Assembly: GCA_031376285.1 (NCBI GenBank)
Contig: JANMDN010000074.1
Span: forward strand, 1-62,266
Direction: 5' to 3'
DNA: 62,266 nt
Source of the DNA: JANMDN01 sp031376285
GTDB taxonomy: Bacteria > Actinomycetota > Thermoleophilia > Miltoncostaeales > Miltoncostaeaceae
The position numbers and the translations under genes were made by a program. Each line of letters starts with the position of its first letter. Position 1 is the stretch's first letter. Below the pieces are notes generated by a model that saw only the letters and a program-made list of their open reading frames with translations, did no database searches and was not told the DNA's origin. Below, in pieces: positions 1-7,744 of this stretch.

Positions 1-114
1 CGTGGCGGTGAGCGGCACGCCGCGCTCAGCGGGCACCGCTACCCGCATCCGGACAGCCCGCGCGATGCCCGGGTTTTGGAACCGGTAGATCAGCCCGAAC
101 CGCCCCGCAGTGCT
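1..114. repeat. Terminal direct repeat, copy 1 (circular overlap)
   Basis: Bases 1-114 are identical to 62153-62266. This is the overlap expected when a circular molecule is written as a line. It lies inside the secreted-protein gene, whose frame continues cleanly through it, so the molecule is a circle of 62,152 bp rather than one with true duplicated ends. Confidence 0.9.
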
Positions 115-2121
115 CGTACGCCCGAACGCAACAGGGCGCCACTGACCATCAGATGGGCTTCGCCATTCGAGCACGACTTGTTTGCCAGACATCGCCGGGA
201 GAAGGCTCCCATCGATTCGAAGAACCCTGCCACGCAGCGAACGACGCCAAGTGATCGTTGGGGCGAGAACGACGGTGATCCGCCCAACCCGCTGCCGGTT
301 GACCATGAGCGTCCATGATCCCGGCCGAGCGAGCTTGACCCGCGTCAGGCGCCACTCGCCGCTTGCTGCCGGTGTCGCGGTCGCAGCGAGGGCCCCGGAG
401 GGGTCCCGCAGCTCAACCGGCCCCGCGGGCGAAGTGAGGCGACCCGTGATCGCCCGGAGGCGTTGCCCGACGCGGCCCTCCACGAGCGTGCTGTTGCCCG
501 TGACTCTGGAGTGGGCGCCGATGACGCGAAGGGTCGAGCGCACCCGCGACTTCGCAACCGCCCCCGGCGCCAGACCGGGTGTGCCACTGGCCTGGGCCTG
601 ATTCTCCGAGGCCGCGCCCGGCCGACCTGTTGGCGTGTCCGTTGCCGGTGGCGGGCCGACGTTGATGATCGCGGTGTCGTTTGTCGTGCAGAGCCCCGGA
701 ACAATCGGGTCGCAAGCGATCAAGCGGACGCGGTGGCGCCCGTCGCTCGTTCCGGCGGGGACGATGAGGCGGACCTCGTTCGTGCCGTGGGTCACCACGT
801 AGGTCCCCGCCGCAGCGGGTTGGCCGGCGGCGGCCTGGTCGACGAAAACGAATGCTTGAAGGCGTCCGATGCCATCGGCGCCCCGGTTGTCGAGAACCGA
901 CACCTGTAAACCGGTCTCCCCCTTCCACCGCGCCGCACCGGTCGGCACGGACGCGACCGCTACCGACGGTGGCTGGGAGTCCGGTGTGAGGACCGGGGTC
1001 TGGGTAGTGGTTTCGTTCCCGGCGACGTCACGGACCGTGAGCCGGAGGCGTCCGGTAGTGCCGTTCATCCCAGAGAGATCGAGCGCGGTGAGGCGCCCTG
1101 TCCAGTCCGGCTGACTGGCGTCGGCGAGGTCGACGGGCGCTCCGGCGGCGGGGACCCAAGCGAGGCGCCTGGTGGCGACGCCGCTCGTGGCGTCGGTGGC
1201 CGTCGCGTTGACCTTGAAGATCCCGGGACCGGTTTGGGACGCGGCAACTGAGGCTGAGGGTGCGGCTCGGTCGACCGCGAACGCGACCTGCCCGCCGTCG
1301 ACTGTGGACTGGCCGGGTGCGTCGGCCGCGAGGCCGAGCGTGTGACGACCATCCGGCGTACCGGCGACGTCGATCCAGACGGCGTGGCCGTCCCCGGCAC
1401 CGGGAGTCCCAGCCCACGTGGTTTGGCCGTCGAGGGTGACGCGCTGCTCGCCGATCCCTTCTGACCCGAAGTTGTCCGCTGCGGACCAGGCGGCGAGGAC
1501 GGCGTTTGATCCGTTGCGGATCCATCCGTTGTCGCCGGCCGGGCCGTTCGGCCCGCCGGCCCCGGCGCGCCAGGCAATCGTTGGGGCCTGGATGTCGCGG
1601 ACGATCATCGCGGGGGATCCGACGAGGTAGGTGTGCAGGTTCGTCTGATCACGATTGTTCACGGCAGCGAGGGCCTGCTTGAGGCGGAGTTCCGCGAAGC
1701 ACCCCGCCGCCGGGGCGGAGACGTGGCCTTGGGCGAGGTCGCGGAGGTTCGAGGTGAATCCTTGGTCGGCGCCGGAGTGGTTGATGGTGAATGCGTAGTA
1801 CGGGCTGACCGATGAGCTGGCGCGGAAGTAGTCCCACTCGACCGATTCAAGCCGCGACCCTGGCACGGAGCAGGTGTCGAAGCCGAGGGACCACCGGTAG
1901 CCACCTGCGGCGGTCCAGCTGTCCCAGTCGATCTTGATCGTCTGCGCGTCGTAGAAACTCGCCGCGACACTCGGGCCGGCCCATCCCGGCGACCCGCTGG
2001 GTCCACCACGCCAAAGACCTGGGCCGACCAAGGTGAGGCCGGGCGGAGCACCGGCCGCCGTTGCGGTGATCGCGAGGGTGGCAGTGAGGGCCGCCAGGGC
2101 GAGAGTTCGAGCAGCAGGCAT
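1..2121 (-). CDS. Large secreted Ig-like repeat protein, N-terminal 707 codons (gene crosses the circle join)
   Basis: The frame opens with ATG at 2121 and stays open to base 1. Across the circle it continues into 62152-62120, where it ends with TAG, giving 717 residues in all. The first 26 or so residues form a signal peptide (MPAARTLALAALTATLAITA, then small residues), so the product is exported. The middle holds repeated Ig/fibronectin-like blocks of the kind ending in VDRAAPSASVAAS or LTVRDVAGNETTT, common in secreted proteins of soil actinobacteria. I see no catalytic motif. It is the first gene after the hairpin downstream of ssb. A role in the cell envelope or in mating contact is possible but is only an inference. 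Confidence 0.8.
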   Translation of the reverse strand, partial: MPAARTLALAALTATLAITATAAGAPPGLTLVGPGLWRGGPSGSPGWAGPSVAASFYDAQTIKIDWDSWTAAGGYRWSLGFDTCSVPGSRLESVEWDYFRASSSVSPYYAFTINHSGADQGFTSNLRDLAQGHVSAPAAGCFAELRLKQALAAVNNRDQTNLHTYLVGSPAMIVRDIQAPTIAWRAGAGGPNGPAGDNGWIRNGSNAVLAAWSAADNFGSEGIGEQRVTLDGQTTWAGTPGAGDGHAVWIDVAGTPDGRHTLGLAADAPGQSTVDGGQVAFAVDRAAPSASVAASQTGPGIFKVNATATDATSGVATRRLAWVPAAGAPVDLADASQPDWTGRLTALDLSGMNGTTGRLRLTVRDVAGNETTTQTPVLTPDSQPPSVAVASVPTGAARWKGETGLQVSVLDNRGADGIGRLQAFVFVDQAAAGQPAAAGTYVVTHGTNEVRLIVPAGTSDGRHRVRLIACDPIVPGLCTTNDTAIINVGPPPATDTPTGRPGAASENQAQASGTPGLAPGAVAKSRVRSTLRVIGAHSRVTGNSTLVEGRVGQRLRAITGRLTSPAGPVELRDPSGALAATATPAASGEWRLTRVKLARPGSWTLMVNRQRVGRITVVLAPTITWRRSLRGRVLRIDGSLLPAMSGKQVVLEWRSPSDGQWRPVAFGRTSTAGRFGLIYRFQNPGIARAVRMRVAVPAERGVPLTAT

Positions 2122-2287
2122 GCGGGGTGCTTTCGACGTCCGTGTCCAGGAAAGAGCACCACACGCCGAACCCACCGGGGCCGATGTCGCATGAGTGCCT
2201 TCTATTGAGGTACCACGGGATCCGGGCCAGTTGGCCCCCCAGGGGTCGAGTGTCGAGCCATGTCGCGGTGTTTCTGTCCTTGAAGGC

Positions 2288-2320
2288 AGGTTCCGCACCC
2301 CGCCATAGGGTGCGGAACCT
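2288..2320 (-). terminator. Hairpin downstream of ssb
   Basis: A perfect 13-bp inverted repeat (AGGTTCCGCACCC and its complement) with a 7-base loop lies 17 bases past the ssb stop. There is no T-tract, as is usual for high-GC actinobacterial terminators. It probably ends ssb transcription before the secreted-protein gene. A regulatory role is possible. Confidence 0.5.
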
Positions 2321-2336
2321 CCCCGAATTACCGGGT

Positions 2337-2648
2337 CTACTCGGTCTTGGCTGGGGGCTTGTCGAGGAACCGGATTTCGTCTGCGACGACGAGGACGCGG
2401 TGGCGTTTCCCGGTATCGGTTGTCCATTCCTCGTGGCGTAGGCGGCCGTCGCAGGCGATCAGGCGGCCTTTGGTGAGGTGCTTGCCGCAGGTCTCTGCGA
2501 GTTTGCCCCAGGTGTGGACGTCGATGAAGTCCGCGCCCTTGCCTTTCGGTCGGTCGATCGCGATTCGCATCTCGCAAACGGTGCGGTCGCCTGCGGGCTT
2601 GACGTTGGGGTCGGTGGTGAGACGGCCGATCAGTTGGACGGTGTTCAT
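2337..2648 (-). CDS. ssb: Single-stranded DNA-binding protein (plasmid SSB)
   Basis: The 103-residue product starts MNTVQLIGRLTTDPNVK and carries the OB-fold pattern of bacterial SSB: GRLT at the start, then FIDVHTWGKLAETC and the strand LIACDGRL. It lacks the long acidic tail ending in DDDIPF that recruits repair proteins in chromosomal SSB and ends in PPAKTE. That is typical of short plasmid or phage copies. A good Shine-Dalgarno (GGGAGG about 9 bases upstream) supports the ATG at 2648. It probably coats single-stranded plasmid DNA during transfer or replication. Confidence 0.9.
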   Translation of the reverse strand: MNTVQLIGRLTTDPNVKPAGDRTVCEMRIAIDRPKGKGADFIDVHTWGKLAETCGKHLTKGRLIACDGRLRHEEWTTDTGKRHRVLVVADEIRFLDKPPAKTE

Positions 2649-2949
2649 GATGTGGATCCTCCCTTGGATCTCGAAGAATTCCCCGGCCCCCTCGTGTGGG
2701 GGCGTTTGCGGGGGTGGTTGGGCTTGCGAAGACCCAAAAAGCCCGGCGCCCGGCGGGTGTCAAGGCGGGCCCCGAAGCCACCGCAGGTGGCGGTCAGCCG
2801 GAACGGGTGATCGGGTGCCTTGACGGCCGATGGAGGGCGTCGGGCAGGGTCCCGAAGCAATGCCACAACCAACCCCCAACGACCCTCCGCGGCCGGGCAC
2901 CGAGACCCAAGGGCGAACGTCGATGGACGCCGGACCAGCTCGGCGCGCG
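2649..2949. other. 301-bp gap with no supported gene
   Basis: This stretch lies upstream of ssb. A 75-codon minus-strand frame (2645-2872) overlaps the ssb start, but its composition is unlike its neighbours and ssb has its own ribosome site, so I do not call it. The stretch is rich in short GC repeats. I see no RNA gene or clear operator. Confidence 0.4.
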
Positions 2950-3351
2950 CTACCCGGCGGTGTCCTCATCCGCGACGACCCAATGCCAGACCTCGCCCGC
3001 TTGCTCGATCCGCCCGGCACGGCGCTGATCATTCAACGCACTCGATAGCTGGCGACCGTTGAGGTCGGGAAGATCCCCTCGAAGCTGCCTGGTGGTCGCT
3101 GGCAGCAGCGCCAGGATCCGGACTGCGATCGGAAGATCTGTCTCGGCGGCGACCGCTGGGCCGATCGGGTACCAGACTCGCGAACCCCGACCGGTGAGGG
3201 GTACCGCCCAGTTCCCTGCGGTCAGGTCATCGAGTCCGGCGGCCGCAACCTCGTCCTCCAAGCCGAGGACGTCCGCGACCCGTTCGGGCGTGGCGGGCAG
3301 TTCTCGGAGGAATGCCGTCGCCCATCTTGGGAGATCAAGCGTGTTGGTCAC
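2950..3351 (-). CDS. Hypothetical protein, 133 aa
   Basis: I do not recognise this protein. It opens MTNTLDLPRWATAFLRELP with GTG. The C-terminal half (roughly residues 75-125) reads as a small winged-helix-like fold: LPIAVRILALLPATTRQLRGDL, then LSSALNDQRRAGRIEQAG, then a tryptophan-rich wing. A DNA-binding role is possible. It is divergent from the RHH gene at 3436, with 84 bases between them. A TAGAAT box sits about 9 bases before the GTG, so the message may be leaderless. The same TAGAATCGA string precedes the start of dprA at 39394. Confidence 0.6.
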   Translation of the reverse strand: MTNTLDLPRWATAFLRELPATPERVADVLGLEDEVAAAGLDDLTAGNWAVPLTGRGSRVWYPIGPAVAAETDLPIAVRILALLPATTRQLRGDLPDLNGRQLSSALNDQRRAGRIEQAGEVWHWVVADEDTAG

Positions 3352-3435
3352 TCCTCGATTCTATTCGGGCCGGGCCATCGCTTTCTTTTCGAACCGCTCG
3401 CGCTCCGTGGGTATCACCTATACGGTAGTCGGGAA

Positions 3436-4263
3436 ATGGCCAAGCGCAAACCCAGCGAACCGAAACCGCCAGAACCGGAAACGACGACGCCGCAGACTGA
3501 TGAGTTCGTCGTCGGGAAATCCGAGTTCCGGGTCGGAAGGCCGGAGTTCAGGATCGGCGACCCAAGCCCGGAGTCACCCCCCGAGTTTCGGGTCGGTACC
3601 CCGGTGCCGCCGACCGCGGCGCCGAAGGCGCGACCGGAGCTGCCAAAGGGCTGGGCGCACGTCCCGAGCCAACCACCCTGGCGTCTCCCCGACCCGCCCG
3701 CGGAGGGACCGAGCGACGACCTGCAGCGCATCGACAACCCAAGGAAGCGCTACCGAGGCCTCGCGGCCCTCAAGGCCTACCTGGACCCCGACCACGTGGA
3801 GGAGATCATCGACCTCCTCGTCTACCGCGCCCAAGCCGGCAAGCCCGGACCGGCGAGCATCAGCGACTTCATCAAGCGGGCGGTTCAGGCCGAACTCCCG
3901 CGGCGCCGGCAGGCCGACGGTGTGGGCGACCGCTACCCCGGCTACACGCTGCAGGGCCTCCGTCCAAAACGGGGTGCGCGGTCTGGGCAGGCGACGCGCC
4001 CACCGAATCCGCAATCAAGCTCGCGGCCGGTCGTCGCGCGAATCCCCGAGGCATTGGTTGAAGAGGTGCGTGACTGTGTGATTCACCAAAACGGCGGCGA
4101 GCGAGACGGACCACACACAGTAAGTCGGTTCGTCGGCGGCTCGGTGTTGCGGCAACTCCAGGATGAGCGGGTAATTGATGGAATCAAGGGCCGTTACCCG
4201 CCGACGACGGTCGCCGCCCGGACGAAGCATCTTGATCTGAGAACCACGAGACCGAACCGCTGA
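3436..4263 (+). CDS. Double ribbon-helix-helix protein with repeated EFRVG motifs
   Basis: A 275-residue protein. Residues 15-60 are disordered, proline-rich and carry four copies of an [DE]F-x-[VI]-G motif (EFVVG, EFRVG, EFRIG, EFRVG). Around residues 110-160 a segment LDPDHVEEIIDLLVYRAQAG followed by SISDFIKRAVQ looks like a ribbon-helix-helix domain. A second similar unit follows near residues 205-250 (RIPEALVEEVRDCVIHQ). Such proteins act as plasmid partition, copy-control or relaxosome accessory factors. The gene ends 4 bases before the nuclease-helicase gene, so the two are likely co-transcribed. A TATACG box 12 bases before the ATG suggests a leaderless or short-leader message. The exact function is unknown. 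Confidence 0.65.
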   Translation: MAKRKPSEPKPPEPETTTPQTDEFVVGKSEFRVGRPEFRIGDPSPESPPEFRVGTPVPPTAAPKARPELPKGWAHVPSQPPWRLPDPPAEGPSDDLQRIDNPRKRYRGLAALKAYLDPDHVEEIIDLLVYRAQAGKPGPASISDFIKRAVQAELPRRRQADGVGDRYPGYTLQGLRPKRGARSGQATRPPNPQSSSRPVVARIPEALVEEVRDCVIHQNGGERDGPHTVSRFVGGSVLRQLQDERVIDGIKGRYPPTTVAARTKHLDLRTTRPNR

Positions 4264-4267
4264 CCTT

Positions 4268-7200
4268 GTGAGACTCGACGACGGCACGCTTTGGCTAGCG
4301 CCGACCGACCTGGGGGTGCACCTCGAATGCCCGCACGCGACCGCGCTTGGCGTCGCGCATTCCCGGGGGCACGGCCCAAGCCCCCGGCATGGCGGCCCGT
4401 ACGAGGAGTTGATCGCCGCGAAGGGTGACGCCCATGAACGCGCGTACCTCCACAGGCTCGTCGAAGCGGGGCGTGAGGTTGTCAAGATCACGCTCGTCGC
4501 GGGGGACTTCCAGGCCGCTGCGGGGGCGACGGAGCGGGCGATGCGCGACGGCGCCGAGGTTATCTGCCAGGCGACATTTGCCCGTGAGGGTTGGCGCGGG
4601 CGGGCCGACTTTTTAGAGCGCGTTCCGGTTGGCACGGCGCTTGGTGATTGGGGCTATGAGGCCGTTGACACCAAGCTCGCTCGAACCGAGGCGCTTCCCC
4701 ATCACGTGTTGCAGCTCGGGATGTACAGCCAGTGGATCGAGCAGGTTCAGGGTGTCGCCCCTGTCGAGATGCACCTAGAGTTGGGCTCAGGGCGACGTGA
4801 GACGATCCGCGTCGCTGAGGTAGCTGCTTACGTCCGTCGCGCGCAGGCCAGGCTGCGCGAGGCAACTACGGTGGCCGTGCCGACCGAGGCCTATCCATGT
4901 TCGCACTGCTCGGTCTGCGGGTTTCGCGCCCACTGCGAAGCCGAGTGGGCGGAGCGCGATCACCTGTCGCTGGTTGCGAGAATCCGACGTGATCACGTCG
5001 AAGCACTGCGAGAAAACGGCGTACAGGCGCTCCGGGACCTTGCCCACCACGACCCAACCGACGCCGTCAAGGGCATGCGGGACGAGGTCCTGGCGGAGCT
5101 TTGCTGGCAGGCCCGGTTGCAGGAGAGGGCGCGACGCGATCAGTCGCTTCCCTTCGAGGCGCGACCTCGGGAGGAGGGGCGAGGTCTCGGACGTCTACCA
5201 GCGCCCGACGACGGGGATGTTTTCCTCGACTTGGAAGGCGATCCGTTTTGGGACCCTGCCCGCGAACTGTGGTTCCTGTTCGGACTCTTGGTGCGGGAGG
5301 AGAACCAGTGGCGCTACCGAGCGTTCTGGGCGCACGACCCCGCCCAGGAGCAGGACGCCTTCGCCGAGGTCATCGATCTCATCAGCGCACGCCTGGCGAC
5401 CCGCCCTGGAATGCACGTCTACCACTACAGCCCAGCCGAGCCCTCGGCCTTTCGCCGCCTCGCGGCCCAACCGAGCACTCGCGAGGAACAAGTCGACGAC
5501 CTGCTCCGCCGTCAGGTGTTCGTCGACTTGTACGCCGTTGTGCGGCAAGCGCTCGTCATCGGTGCCCCTGGCTACGGACTGAAGGTCACGGAGAAGCTCG
5601 CGGGTTTCACCCGCAGCTCCGATGTGGGATCCGGGTCCGACGCGGTCCTCGCCTACGAACGCTGGCGCCTGGACCACAACCAGACCCGGCTCGACGAAGT
5701 CGCGAGATACAACGAAGAGGACTGCCAGGCCACGCTGGTCCTTCGCGACTGGCTCGTCGCCCAGCGGCCCGCTGGAACTCCTTGGTGGGAGCCGGCTGAG
5801 GACAAGCCAGCGACGGATGAGAGACGCGACGCGCAAGTTGAGCGTGACCGGGTACGTCAGGCGCTCGGCGACGGCGCCGCACCTGGGACAGCGGACTGGC
5901 TCGCCAGTGAACTCCTTGAGTTCCATCGGCGCGATCAACGACCCGATTGGCAGCAGTGGCATTTGCGGCGCGAAGCGAGCGACGCAGAACGCCTCGCGAA
6001 TCCGGAAGCGCTCGCGGGGTTGCTCCCGACCGGTGAGGAGCCCCATCCGATTCGCAGGAGCCTCGCCCATCGGATGACCTTCCCCGCTCAAGAGCACAAG
6101 TTCGCCGGTGGCGTGAGTGCCTTGGATGGGGCCGAACCACACCAGTCGGTGACCATTGGGGAACTCGACGATGAGCGTGGCATCTTGACCATCGAGCGCG
6201 CGAAGGAACGGACCGACGCGCTCCCAACGGCGCTTCTCAGGGGAAAGCCGCTCTCAACAGACACTCAAAGGGCGGCCGTTCTGCGGTTCGCAACATCCCT
6301 TCTCGCAGGAGACGGGGCGTACCCGCATCTGGAACGCCTACTCCGCCGCGAATGTCCCTCGTTGACCGCACTCAGGGCGGTGATCCAGACGATGGACCTC
6401 GATCAGCAGCTCGCCATCGCGGCAGCTCTTGATCGCAGCACCCTGGTGGTTCAAGGGCCGCCTGGCACCGGAAAGACCTACCTGGGCGGGCGCATGATCG
6501 TCGACCTGATCGCGCGAGGTAACCGCGTTGGGCTATTGGCCACCAGCCACAAGGCGATCAACAACGTTCTCACCGAGGTCGTCGAGGCGGCGGAGGAACG
6601 CCACTTGACATTCCGGGGTGTCCGGAAGATCACCGACCACGCCGACAGCCCGTATCTCGGCAGCGACATGATCAAGAACGAGAAAGACACCGTTCCCTGC
6701 CTCGGCGGCGACGTGCAACTCGTCGCCGGAACTCAATGGCTCTTCTCTGACGCCCGGTTCGACGGGACACTGGACTACCTGGTGATTGACGAAGCCGGGC
6801 AGATGTCCCTCGCCGACGCCCTCGCCTCCGGAACAAGCTCCCGCAACATGATCCTGCTTGGCGACCCGCAGCAACTCCCCCAAGTCAGCCAGGCAGCCCA
6901 CACCCCTGGAACAGGATCATCGGTCCTCGAGCACATGCTCGGCAACGACCACGCAACCATCGCCCCAACCCATGGGCTCTTCCTCGACGTCACCCGCCGA
7001 ATGCACCCAGACATCTGCCGGTTCATTTCAGATGAGATCTACGAGGGCTGTTTGGCGACGGACCCAACCTGCGCAGTGCAAGGTACCGGGGCCGGGACCG
7101 GTATCCGCTTCCTGCCTGTCAGCCACGAAGGCAACGCCTCCGCATCGCGCGAGGAGGCCGAGACGATCCGATTGGAGATCGACCGTCTGATCAGGCTGAA

Positions 7201-7582
7201 CGTGACGGACCACCGTGGGACGAGCCGCCCGCTACAAGCAAGCGACATCATGGTCGTTGCTCCCTACAACGCCCATGTCCGCGTCTTGCGCCAGGCACTG
7301 CCCGACGCCGTCCAGATCGGGACGGTCGACAAGTTCCAGGGCCAAGAGGCCCCCGTGGTGTTTTTCTCGATGGCAACCTCGACGGGTGACGACATGCCAC
7401 GGGACGCAGGGTTCCTCTTCAGCCGCAACCGCCTGAACGTCGCGATCAGCCGCGCCCGATGCTTGGCGTACCTCGTCTGCTCGCCACAACTCCTCGACGC
7501 CCGAGCACGCACCGTCGACGACGTGCGCCTCGTCTCCACCCTCTGCGCGCTGGTGGAGGAGGCCAGTCGACAACGCCCCTGA
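4268..7582 (+). CDS. TM0106-type RecB-like nuclease fused to superfamily 1 helicase
   Basis: A 1104-residue protein with GTG start 4 bases after the RHH gene. Residues 1-230 match the RecB/Cas4-like nuclease region of TM0106 proteins, including the Cys cluster CSHCSVCGFRAHC near 210-222 that usually binds Fe-S or zinc. Near residue 316 begins an RNase H-like exonuclease region (DVFLDLEGDPFWD). From about 727 there is an SF1 helicase: Walker A GPPGTGKT, Walker B VIDEAGQMSLADA, GDPQQLPQVSQ, and a C-terminal motif VDKFQGQEAPVVF followed by NVAISRAR. The architecture resembles Dna2-like nuclease-helicases and occurs in defence islands. It lies 162 bases upstream of the SNF2 helicase gene and may belong to the same locus. 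Confidence 0.85.
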   Translation: MRLDDGTLWLAPTDLGVHLECPHATALGVAHSRGHGPSPRHGGPYEELIAAKGDAHERAYLHRLVEAGREVVKITLVAGDFQAAAGATERAMRDGAEVICQATFAREGWRGRADFLERVPVGTALGDWGYEAVDTKLARTEALPHHVLQLGMYSQWIEQVQGVAPVEMHLELGSGRRETIRVAEVAAYVRRAQARLREATTVAVPTEAYPCSHCSVCGFRAHCEAEWAERDHLSLVARIRRDHVEALRENGVQALRDLAHHDPTDAVKGMRDEVLAELCWQARLQERARRDQSLPFEARPREEGRGLGRLPAPDDGDVFLDLEGDPFWDPARELWFLFGLLVREENQWRYRAFWAHDPAQEQDAFAEVIDLISARLATRPGMHVYHYSPAEPSAFRRLAAQPSTREEQVDDLLRRQVFVDLYAVVRQALVIGAPGYGLKVTEKLAGFTRSSDVGSGSDAVLAYERWRLDHNQTRLDEVARYNEEDCQATLVLRDWLVAQRPAGTPWWEPAEDKPATDERRDAQVERDRVRQALGDGAAPGTADWLASELLEFHRRDQRPDWQQWHLRREASDAERLANPEALAGLLPTGEEPHPIRRSLAHRMTFPAQEHKFAGGVSALDGAEPHQSVTIGELDDERGILTIERAKERTDALPTALLRGKPLSTDTQRAAVLRFATSLLAGDGAYPHLERLLRRECPSLTALRAVIQTMDLDQQLAIAAALDRSTLVVQGPPGTGKTYLGGRMIVDLIARGNRVGLLATSHKAINNVLTEVVEAAEERHLTFRGVRKITDHADSPYLGSDMIKNEKDTVPCLGGDVQLVAGTQWLFSDARFDGTLDYLVIDEAGQMSLADALASGTSSRNMILLGDPQQLPQVSQAAHTPGTGSSVLEHMLGNDHATIAPTHGLFLDVTRRMHPDICRFISDEIYEGCLATDPTCAVQGTGAGTGIRFLPVSHEGNASASREEAETIRLEIDRLIRLNVTDHRGTSRPLQASDIMVVAPYNAHVRVLRQALPDAVQIGTVDKFQGQEAPVVFFSMATSTGDDMPRDAGFLFSRNRLNVAISRARCLAYLVCSPQLLDARARTVDDVRLVSTLCALVEEASRQRP

Positions 7583-7744
7583 TTCACACGCCCTGACGGG
7601 TAGGCCGACTACGGAGTTGCGGGGGCGAACGCCGCCACCCGGATGGATCTCGTTGGCCAGGGGTTCGATGGAACCCAAGCGGCGATCTCAAGGCTTGTCA
7701 GCCCGTAGCCTTTCCCGACCCTTCGGTCACGACCACCCGGAACG

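Noticed and set aside
2645..2872. 75-codon minus-strand ORF upstream of ssb
   Set aside because: Overlaps the ssb start, has a basic low-complexity content, and ssb has its own strong ribosome site.
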